Origin: RH2-MAG17b sp035945515
GTDB lineage: Bacteria > Acidobacteriota > Terriglobia > UBA7540
DNA: 64,000 bases
Assembly (NCBI GenBank): GCA_035945515.1
Contig: DASZAE010000032.1
Span: 73,333 to 137,332 of the forward strand
Direction of reading: 5' to 3'
The notes under the pieces: generated by a model
Told to the model about the DNA's origin: nothing
Databases searched by the model: none
The model's input: only the letters and a program-made list of their open reading frames with translations
In this document: positions 51,381 to 60,645 of the stretch, in pieces
Position numbering within the stretch: position 1 is the first letter of the stretch
Layout: the number at the start of each line of letters is the position of its first letter
Program-made: the position numbers and the translations under genes

Positions 51381-51694
51381 TGATCGATCTCTATCTCCGC
51401 CTGCCGGATATGCCGCGCCGCCTCAGGCGCCATGGCCTGCGTCTTGTCCGTCAACTCTGGGATTGGCAAGTCCCTCTCGGCGTCGTCGAAACCGCTTTCT
51501 TGCTGGTCTTGGCTCGCCGCGCGGCTCGCCCCGCCGACGCAATGCCCCTGGGGTCGGTCCGCTCCGTGTATTGCTTTCTACCCGTGATCGAAGAACTGTT
51601 CGCCCATCCAGTCCCGGAGTCCTACTTCGCCTACTTGTGCAGCAAAGTCGCTCTCCGTCCTACAACCGGCCACGTACCTGCTACCACCGGCTGA
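51347..51694 (+). CDS. Third open frame of the IS21-type element
   Basis: A 115-residue basic protein (DLDAYRQALIDLYLRLPDMP; VETAFLLVLARRAARPADAM; YCFLPVIEELFAHPVPESYF) directly after istB and overlapping its end. It is open without lesions except possibly at its 3' end, and not recognised. A third small gene is unusual for IS21, so it may be specific to this IS subgroup. Confidence 0.5.
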   Translation: MLPDLDAYRQALIDLYLRLPDMPRRLRRHGLRLVRQLWDWQVPLGVVETAFLLVLARRAARPADAMPLGSVRSVYCFLPVIEELFAHPVPESYFAYLCSKVALRPTTGHVPATTG

Positions 51695-51791
51695 ACCTCG
51701 TTCATAGTTCCGCCAACCGGCCTCTGTTCAAATTTCTACGTTTTCATATGCGCGCCGACAGACTGACGCATGAGACCAATAAGGAGACAAC

Positions 51792-53169
51792 ATGCGCTGG
51801 ATCATCACAGTGGAATGCATCGGAGATGACGACGAGAAATCTACGATCACGCTGGGTACGATTGGGCGAGCAGCCGACAGCACGGTCACTGAAAACGTTG
51901 GAGTCAACTTGCGGGAGTCGAAAAAAGTTCTGCCCCACCTGCAGGAAACGGTCGTCGGCCAGCAGTTGCAAGAGCATTGTGAACAAAAGAGAAAGTGTCC
52001 GAATTGCAGCGCCAGGCATACGGTCAAGCATTCCCGGCACCGGTGCTTGGATACCGTCCTGGGAACCGTTCGGGTCGAGGCCCCACGATATCAACCTTGC
52101 TGCTGCCGTTCGGGATCTGGCATCTCGATCCCGATTTCTGAACTGCTTCCGGAGAGGACAACGCCCGAATTGCTCCACCTGCAGGGGACCCTCGGCGCGC
52201 AGATTTCCTACCCAAGGTGGCCGCCCTGCCGCGGGAACTTCTGGCGCCAACGGGCGGAACGACTCACACCATGACGCGTAACCGTGTCGTAGCTATTGGC
52301 GAGCTGATCGACGAAGAGATTCGGCAGGAAATCACGGAGAATCGAACAGCCGATAAGCCTGCGAAGCAGATGGTCGTTGGCATCGGCGGAGCTTTCGTCA
52401 AGGGCCGCTGTCCGACAGATCTGGCCAGCTTGGAGATTATCACGGCGCGAATTGAGACGGAAACTGGCCCGGGCAAGATGCTTGCGATCGTGCGAGATCG
52501 TGACAGACAGGCCAGGCAACAGCTCCAGGCATTGCTGCGCCGATGCGGACGGGCTTCGGAAACAAGGGTTCGCGTCCTCTCAGACGGTGAAGAGGGGATA
52601 CGGTCGATGGTGGGCCGCTGGTTCAACGCGAATTAGCAGCACATTTTAGATTGGTACCATATCGCGCGCCGATTCGACGCCATCCGGAAAAGCCCCCTCT
52701 ATCTTCCACACCTTGAGGACTTCGGATCCTGGCTGGGCCGTCACTGGGGTCATCTGAATCGGGCGAAATAGAAGGTCTGGCACGACAACTTGTACGGAAC
52801 CTACATCGCGCTGACGTCCTTTTACGACGGGGTCGATATTCACACCATGCTTGCGGAGAAGTAATCGCACCGGACGATGAACCTTCAGGAGGTTCGCACG
52901 CGCGTGAACGAGCTGTGCTCGTGCCTCAGTGCCAACGAAAAGCGGTTGATTGACTACGGGAAGGAAATCCCATCTCCACGGCTCGGGTGGAGTCCACGGT
53001 GAACCAACTGGTGGACTGGCGGATGGAGAAGAAACAGCACATGCGGTGGACCCAGTGCGGTGCCCAGGCATTGCTGCACGTCCGCTGCGCGTTACTCAAC
53101 GGGAACCTCGGCAAACGCACCGGGTGGTTACAGTCGCAAGCACCCGCCGTGGAGGCAGTGGCAGCGTGA
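51792..53169 (+). pseudogene. ISKra4-family transposase, multiply disrupted
   Basis: The N-terminus reads RKCPNCSARHTVKHSRHRCL and LDTVLGTVRVEAPRYQPC (zinc region), then ISELLPERTTPELLHLQGTL. The next part is in another frame: TADKPAKQMVVGIGGAFVKG (in the family this is GIDGAF, so the Asp is changed to Gly), MLAIVRDRDRQARQQLQALL and VRVLSDGEEGIRSMVGRWF. The C-terminus, with RVESTVNQLVDWRMEKKQHM and WTQCGAQALLHVRCALLNGN, is in a third frame ending at 53169. The whole length of an ISKra4 transposase is covered, with at least three lesions. Confidence 0.82.
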
Positions 53170-53444
53170 ACCCCCAGGTTCTTTCCAGTCCCGATTTAAG
53201 TGCCATAAATTACTCCTCAGATTAAAAATCCTGGATTTAGGTACGGGGCGACACCTACAGAGACTGGCGAGGGATCGTGTATCCGGCCAACAAACCCCGC
53301 GGCTTTCATGAGACGGCCTATAATCCATGCTCTCTAATGCCTGTTTTCGCGGTGAACCCGGTTCTTCCGGTGGGCTAGTTCCGCTCGCACACTCTGCGCG
53401 GCCAACTGTCCACAGCAACGCGCCGTCGGTAGCGCGAGCGCGCC
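53170..53444. other. Gap with a DUF72 gene fragment
   Basis: At about 53258-53312 one frame reads YRDWRGIVYPANKPRGFHE, nearly the same as the N-terminal block of the DUF72 gene at 15.7 kb (YPDWRGIVYPKRKPRGFHE). Nothing of the rest of that gene follows. The remainder shows no feature. Confidence 0.5.
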
Positions 53445-53843
53445 TTGACGTTCATGTCCTTGACTCAAAGTGACGATGACAAGGCAGGACGAATTTTCGT
53501 GGCCTATGATCTAGCTAGCCTTTGTAAAATGGTTCAAGAGGCTCTTGCTAGAGGCCGGCGAACTGGTCTTGCCAAGCTGGCAGAGCAGGTAAACGTTGAC
53601 CGTCATACGCTTGAGAAGGCTGTTCGTATAACAACGGGAAAATCATTCCGGCAGCTGCAACAACAAGCGCTCTTCGAGAAGTCCATGAAACTTCTGCACA
53701 ACGAGCCTGCGCTATCCATTAAAGACATTGCCTTCCGCATAGGCTTTGGCTCACCCCAAGCGTTTCACCGCTTCATTAGGCGTACTTCAGGGAAAACTCC
53801 TGTTCAAATCCGACGAGCAACATCCCCAAAGCTCCCCCAATAA
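53445..53843 (+). CDS. AraC-type HTH regulator (DNA-binding domain only)
   Basis: A 132-residue protein. The C-terminal ~90 residues have the double helix-turn-helix of AraC regulators: LAEQVNVDRHTLEKAVRITTG, and the signature block IKDIAFRIGFGSPQAFHRFI with RRTSGKTPVQIRR. There is no separate ligand-binding domain. It may control the cargo genes that follow; the next 600 bp are AT-rich and non-coding. Confidence 0.82.
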   Translation: MTFMSLTQSDDDKAGRIFVAYDLASLCKMVQEALARGRRTGLAKLAEQVNVDRHTLEKAVRITTGKSFRQLQQQALFEKSMKLLHNEPALSIKDIAFRIGFGSPQAFHRFIRRTSGKTPVQIRRATSPKLPQ

Positions 53844-54458
53844 AAACCGCCACAAATGGTACTGAATTAGCCATGCAGTTAACAAAATATACTTGTCCGA
53901 CAATTGAATTTGATTAAGAATTACTCAAGCGGATTGTAACCACATGATAAAAACTCAGAACACGTTACGAAGAAGATTCGTCTCTAAACGTGTTCCTATT
54001 AACTCGCCGCCGCTGATGGATACGTTGTAAAGCGCATGACGATCACCTCGACTCTTAGTGAAGGCGGATAACCGAAGGCACATCGGGCAATTGGACGAAG
54101 AGTTGCGGAGATCTCGTCGTGCTTCGTGTAATTACAAATTGGGTAAACACAGTGGTGTTGTCGGCGGCCCGCTGTTACCCAATCTATAACCACGCGTTTA
54201 GCGCAGGTCTTGACGGAGGTCGACATAGCTCGTAATTGGAGGGCAGCGAAATATTTATAGAACTGAATGAATCAAGCGATATTTCAGCAACTACCAAACG
54301 TGTCTTTTCGGCGAAAATCCCGTACAGAGTCCGCATGGCGTTGGTCTGACTAATTCGTGCGGGAACGGAAGGTCCGGCCCCGCATTGAGGGGCGGAGTAT
54401 AGAAAGCACGAGGTAGTCAGGAGCATCGAGGAGCCTCTGGCGGAAGGTGGGTAAAAGA
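53844..54458. other. AT-rich 615-bp intergenic region with a palindrome
   Basis: Lower GC than anywhere upstream. It includes GAACACGTT (53958-53966) and AACGTGTTC (53987-53995), a perfect 9-bp inverted repeat whose loop contains ACGAA...TTCGT. No credible gene was found; a minus-strand frame at 54184-54426 has no known motif. Confidence 0.45.
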
Positions 54459-54731
54459 ATGGCGCGCTTATTCTGCGAAAGATGTAAGGCTGAGGCGCAA
54501 TTTGTATCGGTAACTACCGCTAGTAACATGCTCGATGTCTGCCGATCCACGATATACTATTGGATTGATCATGGCTGGGTGCACTGGTACGAGCTGCCGA
54601 GCGGCAGACGCCTCTTATGTATGTGTTCCCTGGCTCGTACGGACTATCATAATCGAGCCATGCCTGCGAGCAGCGAACGACCTTTACCGGGCGGGATGGT
54701 TGCTAACTATGCGGCGAAGCGACGTTGCTGA
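54459..54731 (+). CDS. MerR/excisionase-type HTH protein
   Basis: A 90-residue protein from ATG 54459 (GGAAGGTGGG upstream). VTTASNMLDVCRSTIYYWID and HGWVHWYELPSGRRLLCM form the winged helix-turn-helix of excisionase/MerR-like proteins, preceded by a Cys pair (CERC). The C-terminal tail is not conserved. It is a probable local transcription regulator. Confidence 0.65.
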   Translation: MARLFCERCKAEAQFVSVTTASNMLDVCRSTIYYWIDHGWVHWYELPSGRRLLCMCSLARTDYHNRAMPASSERPLPGGMVANYAAKRRC

Positions 54732-55144
54732 TGTCCATGGATACCAGGGCCTCGAGAACATCCTTACGCTCCAAGAATACGATTCTCGAGATGTTTGTTA
54801 GGAAGGGCCCGGGCTTTAGTTAATCAGTTAATCAGATCCGACCTCGGCGCCCAGATTGTCATGCTTGCGCACGACACCTCTTCAACGCTTGGTAGTATTG
54901 ACCGGCAGCCGCCGGCTCAATCAAGTGCCTAACTCTGAGCGGCGCTTTCGGATGAAGCTCATCTCCATCTCCGGTTGTGAAAGAGGAACGCGCCGGACCG
55001 GTGTGCCATCCATAGCCTCAGGCGTCACAACAACGAATGGGCGAGAGCCACCAAAAAACAAAGAAGTCGTATTAGAAGGCGTCATCGGTACACTGTAATC
55101 CATTCATAATTTTACCTGAATTAACAGGTTGAAAGAATACTCGC
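54732..55144. other. 413-bp stretch with a possible short peptide gene
   Basis: The only candidate is a 48-codon frame from ATG 54952 to 55098 (KLISISGCERGTRRTGVPSI at its start), 46 bp before the glycosyltransferase gene on the same strand. Its ribosome-binding site is poor. A tandem GTTAATCA lies near 54826. Nothing else seen. Confidence 0.35.
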
Positions 55145-56155
55145 GTGCCCGTCAAGGTATGTTACGTACATTCACGCTATCAAAGCCTCGCACGGGCAGC
55201 CTTGGACTATATTGTGGCATTGAGGAAGAGATGCCTGTTTAGTAAGTTAACAGAAGCCGACGTTGTCATCTTCCACTGCTTGCCTCGGGAGTTGGATTCC
55301 TTCTTTAAAGCGCACCCTGAGGTTCTCAGTAAGAACATAATTGCCTACTGCTATTGGGAGGCAACAGATCTTCCTGAATGTCTAAAATATTTGATTTCGT
55401 TCGCACGCGAAGTATGGACTTGCTCGAAGTACTGCAAGACGGTTTTCGAGAAATACCACCCATCCGTGATCCATGTGCCACACATCGTCGCTCGCAATAT
55501 CACATGCTCGGATGAAAGTCTCGTTGAGATCAAGCGCGTGATCTCCCACGCAGGCAGTTACACCTATTTCCTAACAATCGCTTCCTTAGGAGATCGGCGA
55601 AAGAATGTACATCTACTTATTAAGGAGTTTCATCGCCTTTCAAGTATGATGCCAGGTGCTCGCCTCATCGTTAAGACATCTCCTGTTGACGACAATCAAC
55701 AGAACATTTGGGATGGAAACGTCATCTTCATATCGCGACAACTAACCTACGAGCAGATCAACGCCCTATACTCTCTGGCCGACGTGTATGTCAGCGTTCA
55801 CCACTCCGAGGCGTGGGGTTTGACTTTGTCTGACAGCATACTGTTTAGGAAGCCAATTATTGCCACAGGATATTCCGGAAATATGGAGTTCATGAATTCC
55901 GAAAACTCTTTTCCATTGGATTATAAGGAAGAATACATACACGCGGAAGACCGAGTATATTTGTTTAACGGAAATATGAAGTGGGCGTATCCACACGTCG
56001 AACATCTTGATGAGACGCTCCTGTGGCTGTACCACCACAAGGGAGACCCGTGTATACGCAATAGGGTCGAAAAAGCATGCACAGATATTCGGGGGTTCAA
56101 TGAAAGCGCAATTCTAGAGATTATGAGTGCCCGCCTTGGAGCACTTCACATGTAA
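55145..56155 (+). CDS. GT4-type glycosyltransferase
   Basis: A 336-residue protein. Motifs include IAYCYWEATDLPECL, FLTIASLGDRRKNVHLLIKE (start of the C-terminal Rossmann domain), ISRQLTYEQINALYSLADVY and the nucleotide-sugar binding block SVHHSEAWGLTLSDSILFRK with the E-x7-E-type motif shifted (EAWGLTLSDS), then PIIATGYSGNMEF. It transfers a sugar from an activated donor; the acceptor is unknown. Low GC and codon use differ from the element genes. The 3' end is followed by a CTCTCG...CGAGAG hairpin at 56191-56207. Confidence 0.85.
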   Translation: MPVKVCYVHSRYQSLARAALDYIVALRKRCLFSKLTEADVVIFHCLPRELDSFFKAHPEVLSKNIIAYCYWEATDLPECLKYLISFAREVWTCSKYCKTVFEKYHPSVIHVPHIVARNITCSDESLVEIKRVISHAGSYTYFLTIASLGDRRKNVHLLIKEFHRLSSMMPGARLIVKTSPVDDNQQNIWDGNVIFISRQLTYEQINALYSLADVYVSVHHSEAWGLTLSDSILFRKPIIATGYSGNMEFMNSENSFPLDYKEEYIHAEDRVYLFNGNMKWAYPHVEHLDETLLWLYHHKGDPCIRNRVEKACTDIRGFNESAILEIMSARLGALHM

Positions 56156-56310
56156 GTGAATCACGCAGGATAGATCCTACGCATCCCATCCTCTCGAACT
56201 GCGAGAGCCGACCATCATCGCCAACACATTTCTCCTGTGTTCATGACCTGACCGGGGTTTTCTGTACCAGGTGAAATGAGAGAGAATCCACCTGAGGAGG
56301 AAGACCGGTC

Positions 56311-56589
56311 ATGGCAAAGCAAAGGTACAAGGCGGAGCAGATCGTGAATCTGCTGCGGAAAATTGAGGTGGAGATAGGCAACGGCAAGACGACGCCGCAA
56401 GCGGCCCGCGAAGTGGGGATCACCGAGCAGACGTACTACCGCGGGCGAAAGGAATTCGGAGGGTTGAAGTTGGATCAGGCGAAGCGTCTGAAGGAACTGG
56501 AAAAAGAGAATGGTCGATTGAAGCGGTTGGTGGCGGAACTTTCCCTGGAGACGCAAGTGCTGCGCGATGTGGCACAGGGAAACTTCTAA
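56311..56589 (+). CDS. IS3-family OrfA (HTH transposase subunit)
   Basis: A 92-residue protein with TPQAAREVGITEQTYYRGRK (helix-turn-helix) and a leucine-zipper segment RLKELEKENGRLKRLVAELS. GAGGAGGAAG precedes the ATG. OrfA binds the IS ends; a -1 ribosomal frameshift at its 3' end would join it to OrfB. Confidence 0.9.
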   Translation: MAKQRYKAEQIVNLLRKIEVEIGNGKTTPQAAREVGITEQTYYRGRKEFGGLKLDQAKRLKELEKENGRLKRLVAELSLETQVLRDVAQGNF

Positions 56590-57438
56590 GCCCCAAGCGG
56601 CGGCGTTGTGCGGTGGGGCATGCGCGCGAGCGATACGGATTGAGCGAACGGCATGCCTGCCGGCTGCTGGGGCGAGGGACACAACGGTATGCTCCGATTC
56701 TGCGCCGCGATGAGGATGGATTGACGCGCGCGATCATCACGTTGGCAGGCCAGTACGGGCGGTATGGCTATCGACGGATCACAGCGCTGCTGCGAGAGGC
56801 AGGATGGAAGGTAGGCAAGGATCGGGTACAGCGGATCTGGCGACGGAAAGGGCTGAAAGTCCCGCAAAAACAGAAGGCGCGAGGGCGGTTATGGTTGAAC
56901 GAAGGCTCCTGTGTGTGGCTGCGGCCGGAACGAGCGAACCATGTTTGGAGCTACGACTTCGTGAAGGCAGTGACGCACGATGGCAGAAGGCTCGCTCATT
57001 GATGAGTTCACGCGGGAGTGGCTGGCGATCCGGGTGGCGCGAAGGCTGGGCAGCCAGGAAGTGATCGAGGCGCTAGCGGAGGTGATGGTGCGGCGTGGGA
57101 TCCCGGAGCATTTGCGCTCCGACAATGGTCCGGAGTTCATCGCCCAGGAGTTGCGGAAGTGGCTGGGAAGCTTAGGAACGGGAACGTTGTATATCGAACC
57201 GGGAAGTCCCTGGGAAAATGGCTACTGCGAAAGTTTCAACGGGAAACTACGGGACGAATGTCTGAATGGGGAGATCTTCTATTCGCTCAAGGAGGCACAG
57301 ATCGTGATCGAGTGGTGGCGGGTGGAATACAACACGCGGCTCCCCCATTCGGCGCTCGGCTATAGGCCGCCGGTACCGGCGGCCTATAGCCCCCTGATGC
57401 ACGCAGATCAAGTTTCACAGCCCCGACCTGTGATATAG
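56586..57438 (+). pseudogene. IS3-family OrfB (DDE transposase), one frameshift
   Basis: HARERYGLSERHACRLLGRG, YGRYGYRRITALLREAGWKV and VWSYDFVKAVTHDGR (first Asp) are followed by a shift near 56990, after which LIDEFTREWLAIRVARRLGS, RSDNGPEFIAQELRKWLGS (second Asp) and YIEPGSPWENGYCESFNGKL (Glu) continue. The lesion looks like a small deletion between GRR and LIDEF. All three catalytic residues are present, but in two frames. Confidence 0.85.
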
Positions 57439-57478
57439 ACTCTCTCACACGGATTGGTACAAACGCTCGGTCAGGTCA

Positions 57479-57789
57479 CCCCCGGCTGCGTCTCTCGTTC
57501 GCTTAGCCGGTGGCTTCGGCCTTCCCCGTTATTGTGGCGGGTCGGCTTCCACATTGACCTTTTCGAGTCCTGCTCGGTGTTCACTCACGTTGCAGCCCGC
57601 ACGGGCCACTGACCCTCTTCAGGGCCGTTTCCCAAAGTGCTTCAGACCATTCGTCGCCTCCTGATCGGCTTCAGGTGTTTCCGGCTGGAACGAGAGTTAG
57701 CCGGCCCGGATTTTCACCGGGGAGAACAGTGCACCTTTTCAAGGCACACACAATAATTTAGTCGAGGATGCGCTCCGGCCCGCGGCAGT
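57479..57789. other. Structured non-coding stretch
   Basis: About 310 bp with no reading frame of note and many short complementary words: on the minus strand CCCGG/CCGGG, CCGGCT/AGCCGG, CCCT-GAAG-AGGG and CCCG-TG-CGGG follow one another. This density suggests a folded RNA, possibly a remnant of group II intron domain I read from 57780 to 57480. The IS3 right end abuts it. Confidence 0.35.
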
Positions 57790-57999
57790 GGGCCGCAAAC
57801 GATGGCTCTTCATCGGCCATCCGCAAGCCGGATGTCGCCGCGCGGTAATCTATTCGATCCCGATCAGTTGTCAGTGGGAGGTATGGACCCGCAGCAATAC
57901 CTTACCGATGTGCTGGCTCGTCTCCGTTCCCTGAAAACGACCCAGACCCAAGACTTGCTGCATGCCCATTGGAAACCTCCCGCGCCAAACACTTCTTGA
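57790..57999 (+). pseudogene. IS66 transposase, C-terminal fragment
   Basis: One frame gives KRWLFIGHPQAGCRRAVIYS, then a shift gives GMDPQQYLTDVLARLRSLKT and LLHAHWKP, together the C-terminal region of IS66 TnpC. Only ~65 residues remain. Confidence 0.65.
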
Positions 58000-58080
58000 A
58001 ACCCAGCTTGGGGGTGGGTTGCAGGGTGACGATGAAGAAAAGTTATACCCACTAAATAAGGCCAATACCTGGCTTTCCGC

Positions 58081-58290
58081 TCAGATTCCGGCGTTTTGAT
58101 GCGATAAAGCCCGCAAGATAGCACCGAGAACTGGATCGAGGTTTTTGCCAACGTCTTCGGCGAGGAACCGGAGAACCAGATAGCCGTTCTCCCGTAGCAA
58201 AGCATCCTTGCGGCGGTCTCGCCTGTAAGCGTCCGCGTTGCCAAGATGCTGGCCGCCCAACTCGATGGCGATGTGTTGCGGAGCGCGCAA
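58081..58290 (-). pseudogene. DUF559 / Vsr-like nuclease domain fragment
   Basis: IAIELGGQHLGNADAYRRDR and RKDALLRENGYLVLRFLAED match the core of DUF559 endonuclease-like domains (E-x-G/D-G-xxH, then D-x-x-R-D-x-x-L and RF). Only ~70 residues are left, without a start. It lies just downstream, on the same strand, of a fragment resembling the N-terminus of a TOTE-type primase. Confidence 0.55.
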
Positions 58291-58350
58291 AGCAGATCAA
58301 CTCCCATACGGCCCCAGCCATCGAACGGATTCGGCAGTTCCGCGTTCTAA

Positions 58351-58569
58351 CTAAACCTTCCGACTGTTTTCGGCCAATGTTTCTACTCGCCGGTATCGAA
58401 ATGCTTCGGTCGCGCTGCTCCTGCAGGTCTTACGGATTTCGAAGCGGCGCGGATAAACATCGTCTCGTCCGTGAAACAGAGAACCGAAGAGGGCAATTTT
58501 GGCCTGGGCGGATAAACGTTGATTCACTCCAGCTTGCTCGAAGACAGGCAATCCCCACGGCGTGGCCAC
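58351..58569 (-). pseudogene. Fragment like the N-terminus of a TOTE-system primase
   Basis: VNQRLSAQAKIALFGSLFHG and RDDVYPRRFEIRKTCRS resemble the start of large primase-helicase proteins of TOTE conflict systems, in which a KIALFRSLFxGRxDVYxxRF block precedes a zinc region. The similarity ends at ~residue 50 and the frame stops at 58351. Identification is from memory of the family and is tentative. Confidence 0.45.
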
Positions 58570-59224
58570 GATCCTATTTTACATTTTGTATTCTGACGAA
58601 GCTCCACGCACCATCGAAACCGGCCAAGAGCTTCGCCGGTCCGACCTTCTTCCCCGGCCTCGATCGGATGGATTTCACGGATCCCCTTGAGGCGCTTCTA
58701 CAGCTGCCTAATGCCGAGTTTCACGTGGTTGGCAACCCCAAAGAGCCGCGACTAATTCCCGGGCATCACACGGCATTCGTTGTATGCACCTCCCTTGAGG
58801 TTTGCTCTGTAGACCTGCAATTTCGGTTTGCGCAAGGTCGCAAAACTGTTCAACTATGTCGGGTTTTGCGTGTTGTGCGTGTTTCCTTTCATGCCTAAAT
58901 TCATATAGATGGAAGGACAGCGGTCGCGAAGCCGACACTCCTAGTGCGAGACGTCTCCGAGCACACGCCCATGATGATCGCTGTCTCATTGAACGGCGAC
59001 ATTTTTTCTCGACGGTGCTTACAGCAGGGATTCGCAGCCGGAAGATTCACTGCACTTTGTACCCCGAGGGACGGGTTACTTCGGCCCGTGATGCACCGAA
59101 GACGTGACGAAATGTCTTTGATGCGGACTTCATTTTCCTCGACTTATGCACGACCGTTATATCTGGTTTGACGAGGAGAGCCATATCATCTGAGGGGCCG
59201 GTGCGGAAAAGGAGTAGAACTAAG
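58570..59224. other. 655-bp stretch without a firm gene
   Basis: Short frames of 70-100 codons exist on both strands, none with a known motif. It contains the leader of the M16 peptidase gene, ending in AAAAGGAG before ATG 59225. Confidence 0.35.
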
Positions 59225-60628
59225 ATGCCACCAGTGTCTCGTCAAGAGAAAACTATATGTCCGATTCGGGGTAGTAGCCTAAGACATCTGGATCCTAGGA
59301 TAACGTTTCGCTTCGATCTTGGAAAGGCCATTGCGATTACTCTTCTAATGGCTGGAGCAAGCGGTCTTAGCGCGGCCGCCTCGCGGGGTCGATGGCATTC
59401 CCAGGTCTTGAGCAACGGACTACGGATCTTCGCTTTACAAGACGCTTCAATCAATACAGCTACCGTTTACGTGACCTACTTTGTCGGAGCCGTTGAGGAT
59501 CCGCATGGTCTCTGCGGTGACGCGCATCTATTGGAACATATGATGTTTCGGGGTTCCCCAAATGTTGCCAGCGGCGAATTCGCCTTTTGGATTCGGGAAG
59601 TCGGCGGTGAGCTCCAAGGGTCGACGGGTCTTGACCGAAGTGTGTTTTATGAGACTATACCTTCGACCGATCTGGAATTAGCCCTATACTTGGAAGCGGA
59701 TAGGATGCGGTCGTTGCAGCTCTCACCAGGTGCTTTTATCAATGAGAGGCGCGTGGTGGTGTCAGAAGCTGAAGGCCGAGCTGATAGTGAAACCGAGCAA
59801 ATTCGCAATGTTGCTTGGGCAGCATTAACTCACACTCAGCAAGACACCTGTCCTGCCGTAGGGCTGCCAGTCGCAATACGTCGGCTGACCATTAATGACG
59901 TGAGAGAACTCTATCAACGTTACTACTGTCCGCGCGATGCTGTAGTCATCATTGTTGGCAATGCCGAACCCAGTCGCATGATCAAGCTAGCCACAAAATA
60001 TTTTGACGGTATTCCTTCAAGCCGAGAGTGTTGGCGGAGTAAGACGCATGAAGCTCCCACGGAGAAAGCCCCGAACACACCCGTCATCGTAATTAGGTCT
60101 AACGGACGGAGCTCCGGCATTTACCTTTGCTTTAATTTGGGGAGCCCTTTTACAAAGCGGTGGTATTCCATGTTCCTCTTTGGCCGTTTGTTTGGCGAGG
60201 GAACCGATTCTTTCCTCCATAAATTGCTTGTGCAAGGAGGCAATTGGGCTGGGCCGGTTCAGTTTTCTGTGGAGCCGCGCGAAGGTGGTGCGATCGGATC
60301 AATTTTTGTAGGGGGGGTTGTATCAAATCAATTGGACCGGTTGGCTGAACGTGTTGTCTACGCCCTTAGAGTTGCTGCAGACACTTCTATTGATGAAGGT
60401 AGCCTTAAAAGAATGAAAAGACTGACCCAGGCCGAGCTCACCGCTGAATGGATTACCAGTCAAGGCAAAGCCAACATGCTGAGTCAAGCAATCACGCTTT
60501 ATCGGCGCGATTATCGTCTAGACGGTGCCATCAAGCTCCTGAGGGAAGTTACCGCGGCTGATGTCAAATCAACAGCAAAGAGCATGGTCGCGGAATCTCC
60601 GATTATCATAAGTGAGGACAGTAAATAG
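59225..60628 (+). CDS. Exported M16 zinc peptidase, catalytic subunit
   Basis: A 467-residue protein from ATG 59225 (AAAAGGAG upstream; an in-frame start at 59168 is less likely). A hydrophobic segment at ~35-53 (AIAITLLMAGASGLSAAAS) acts as signal peptide. The inverted zinc motif HLLEH is at ~101-105, with the distal glutamate in ERRVVVSEAEGR (~181). The pitrilysin/M16B fold cleaves peptides or unfolded segments in the periplasm. The second, inactive subunit starts 17 bp downstream. Confidence 0.88.
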   Translation: MPPVSRQEKTICPIRGSSLRHLDPRITFRFDLGKAIAITLLMAGASGLSAAASRGRWHSQVLSNGLRIFALQDASINTATVYVTYFVGAVEDPHGLCGDAHLLEHMMFRGSPNVASGEFAFWIREVGGELQGSTGLDRSVFYETIPSTDLELALYLEADRMRSLQLSPGAFINERRVVVSEAEGRADSETEQIRNVAWAALTHTQQDTCPAVGLPVAIRRLTINDVRELYQRYYCPRDAVVIIVGNAEPSRMIKLATKYFDGIPSSRECWRSKTHEAPTEKAPNTPVIVIRSNGRSSGIYLCFNLGSPFTKRWYSMFLFGRLFGEGTDSFLHKLLVQGGNWAGPVQFSVEPREGGAIGSIFVGGVVSNQLDRLAERVVYALRVAADTSIDEGSLKRMKRLTQAELTAEWITSQGKANMLSQAITLYRRDYRLDGAIKLLREVTAADVKSTAKSMVAESPIIISEDSK

Positions 60629-60645
60629 GGTGTGAGTGATAACAA

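Larger units (their letters stand above)
56244..57478 (+). mobile_element. IS3-family insertion sequence with inverted ends
   Basis: The left end TGACCTGACCGGGG (56244) and the right end, read inverted, TGACCTGACCGAGC (57478) share the terminal TGACCTGACCG; further matching TGTACCA follows. It carries orfA and orfB in the -1 frame arrangement of IS3. No target duplication is visible (TCA left, CCC right), so one flank has probably been rearranged. Confidence 0.82.

Noticed and set aside
54921..55103. Minus-strand 60-codon peptide gene
   Set aside because: No ribosome-binding site and antisense to an equally weak plus-strand frame; only the plus-strand frame has a plausible operon position.
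56191..56207. Rho-independent terminator after the glycosyltransferase gene
   Set aside because: The CTCTCG...CGAGAG stem is short and not followed by a T-tract.
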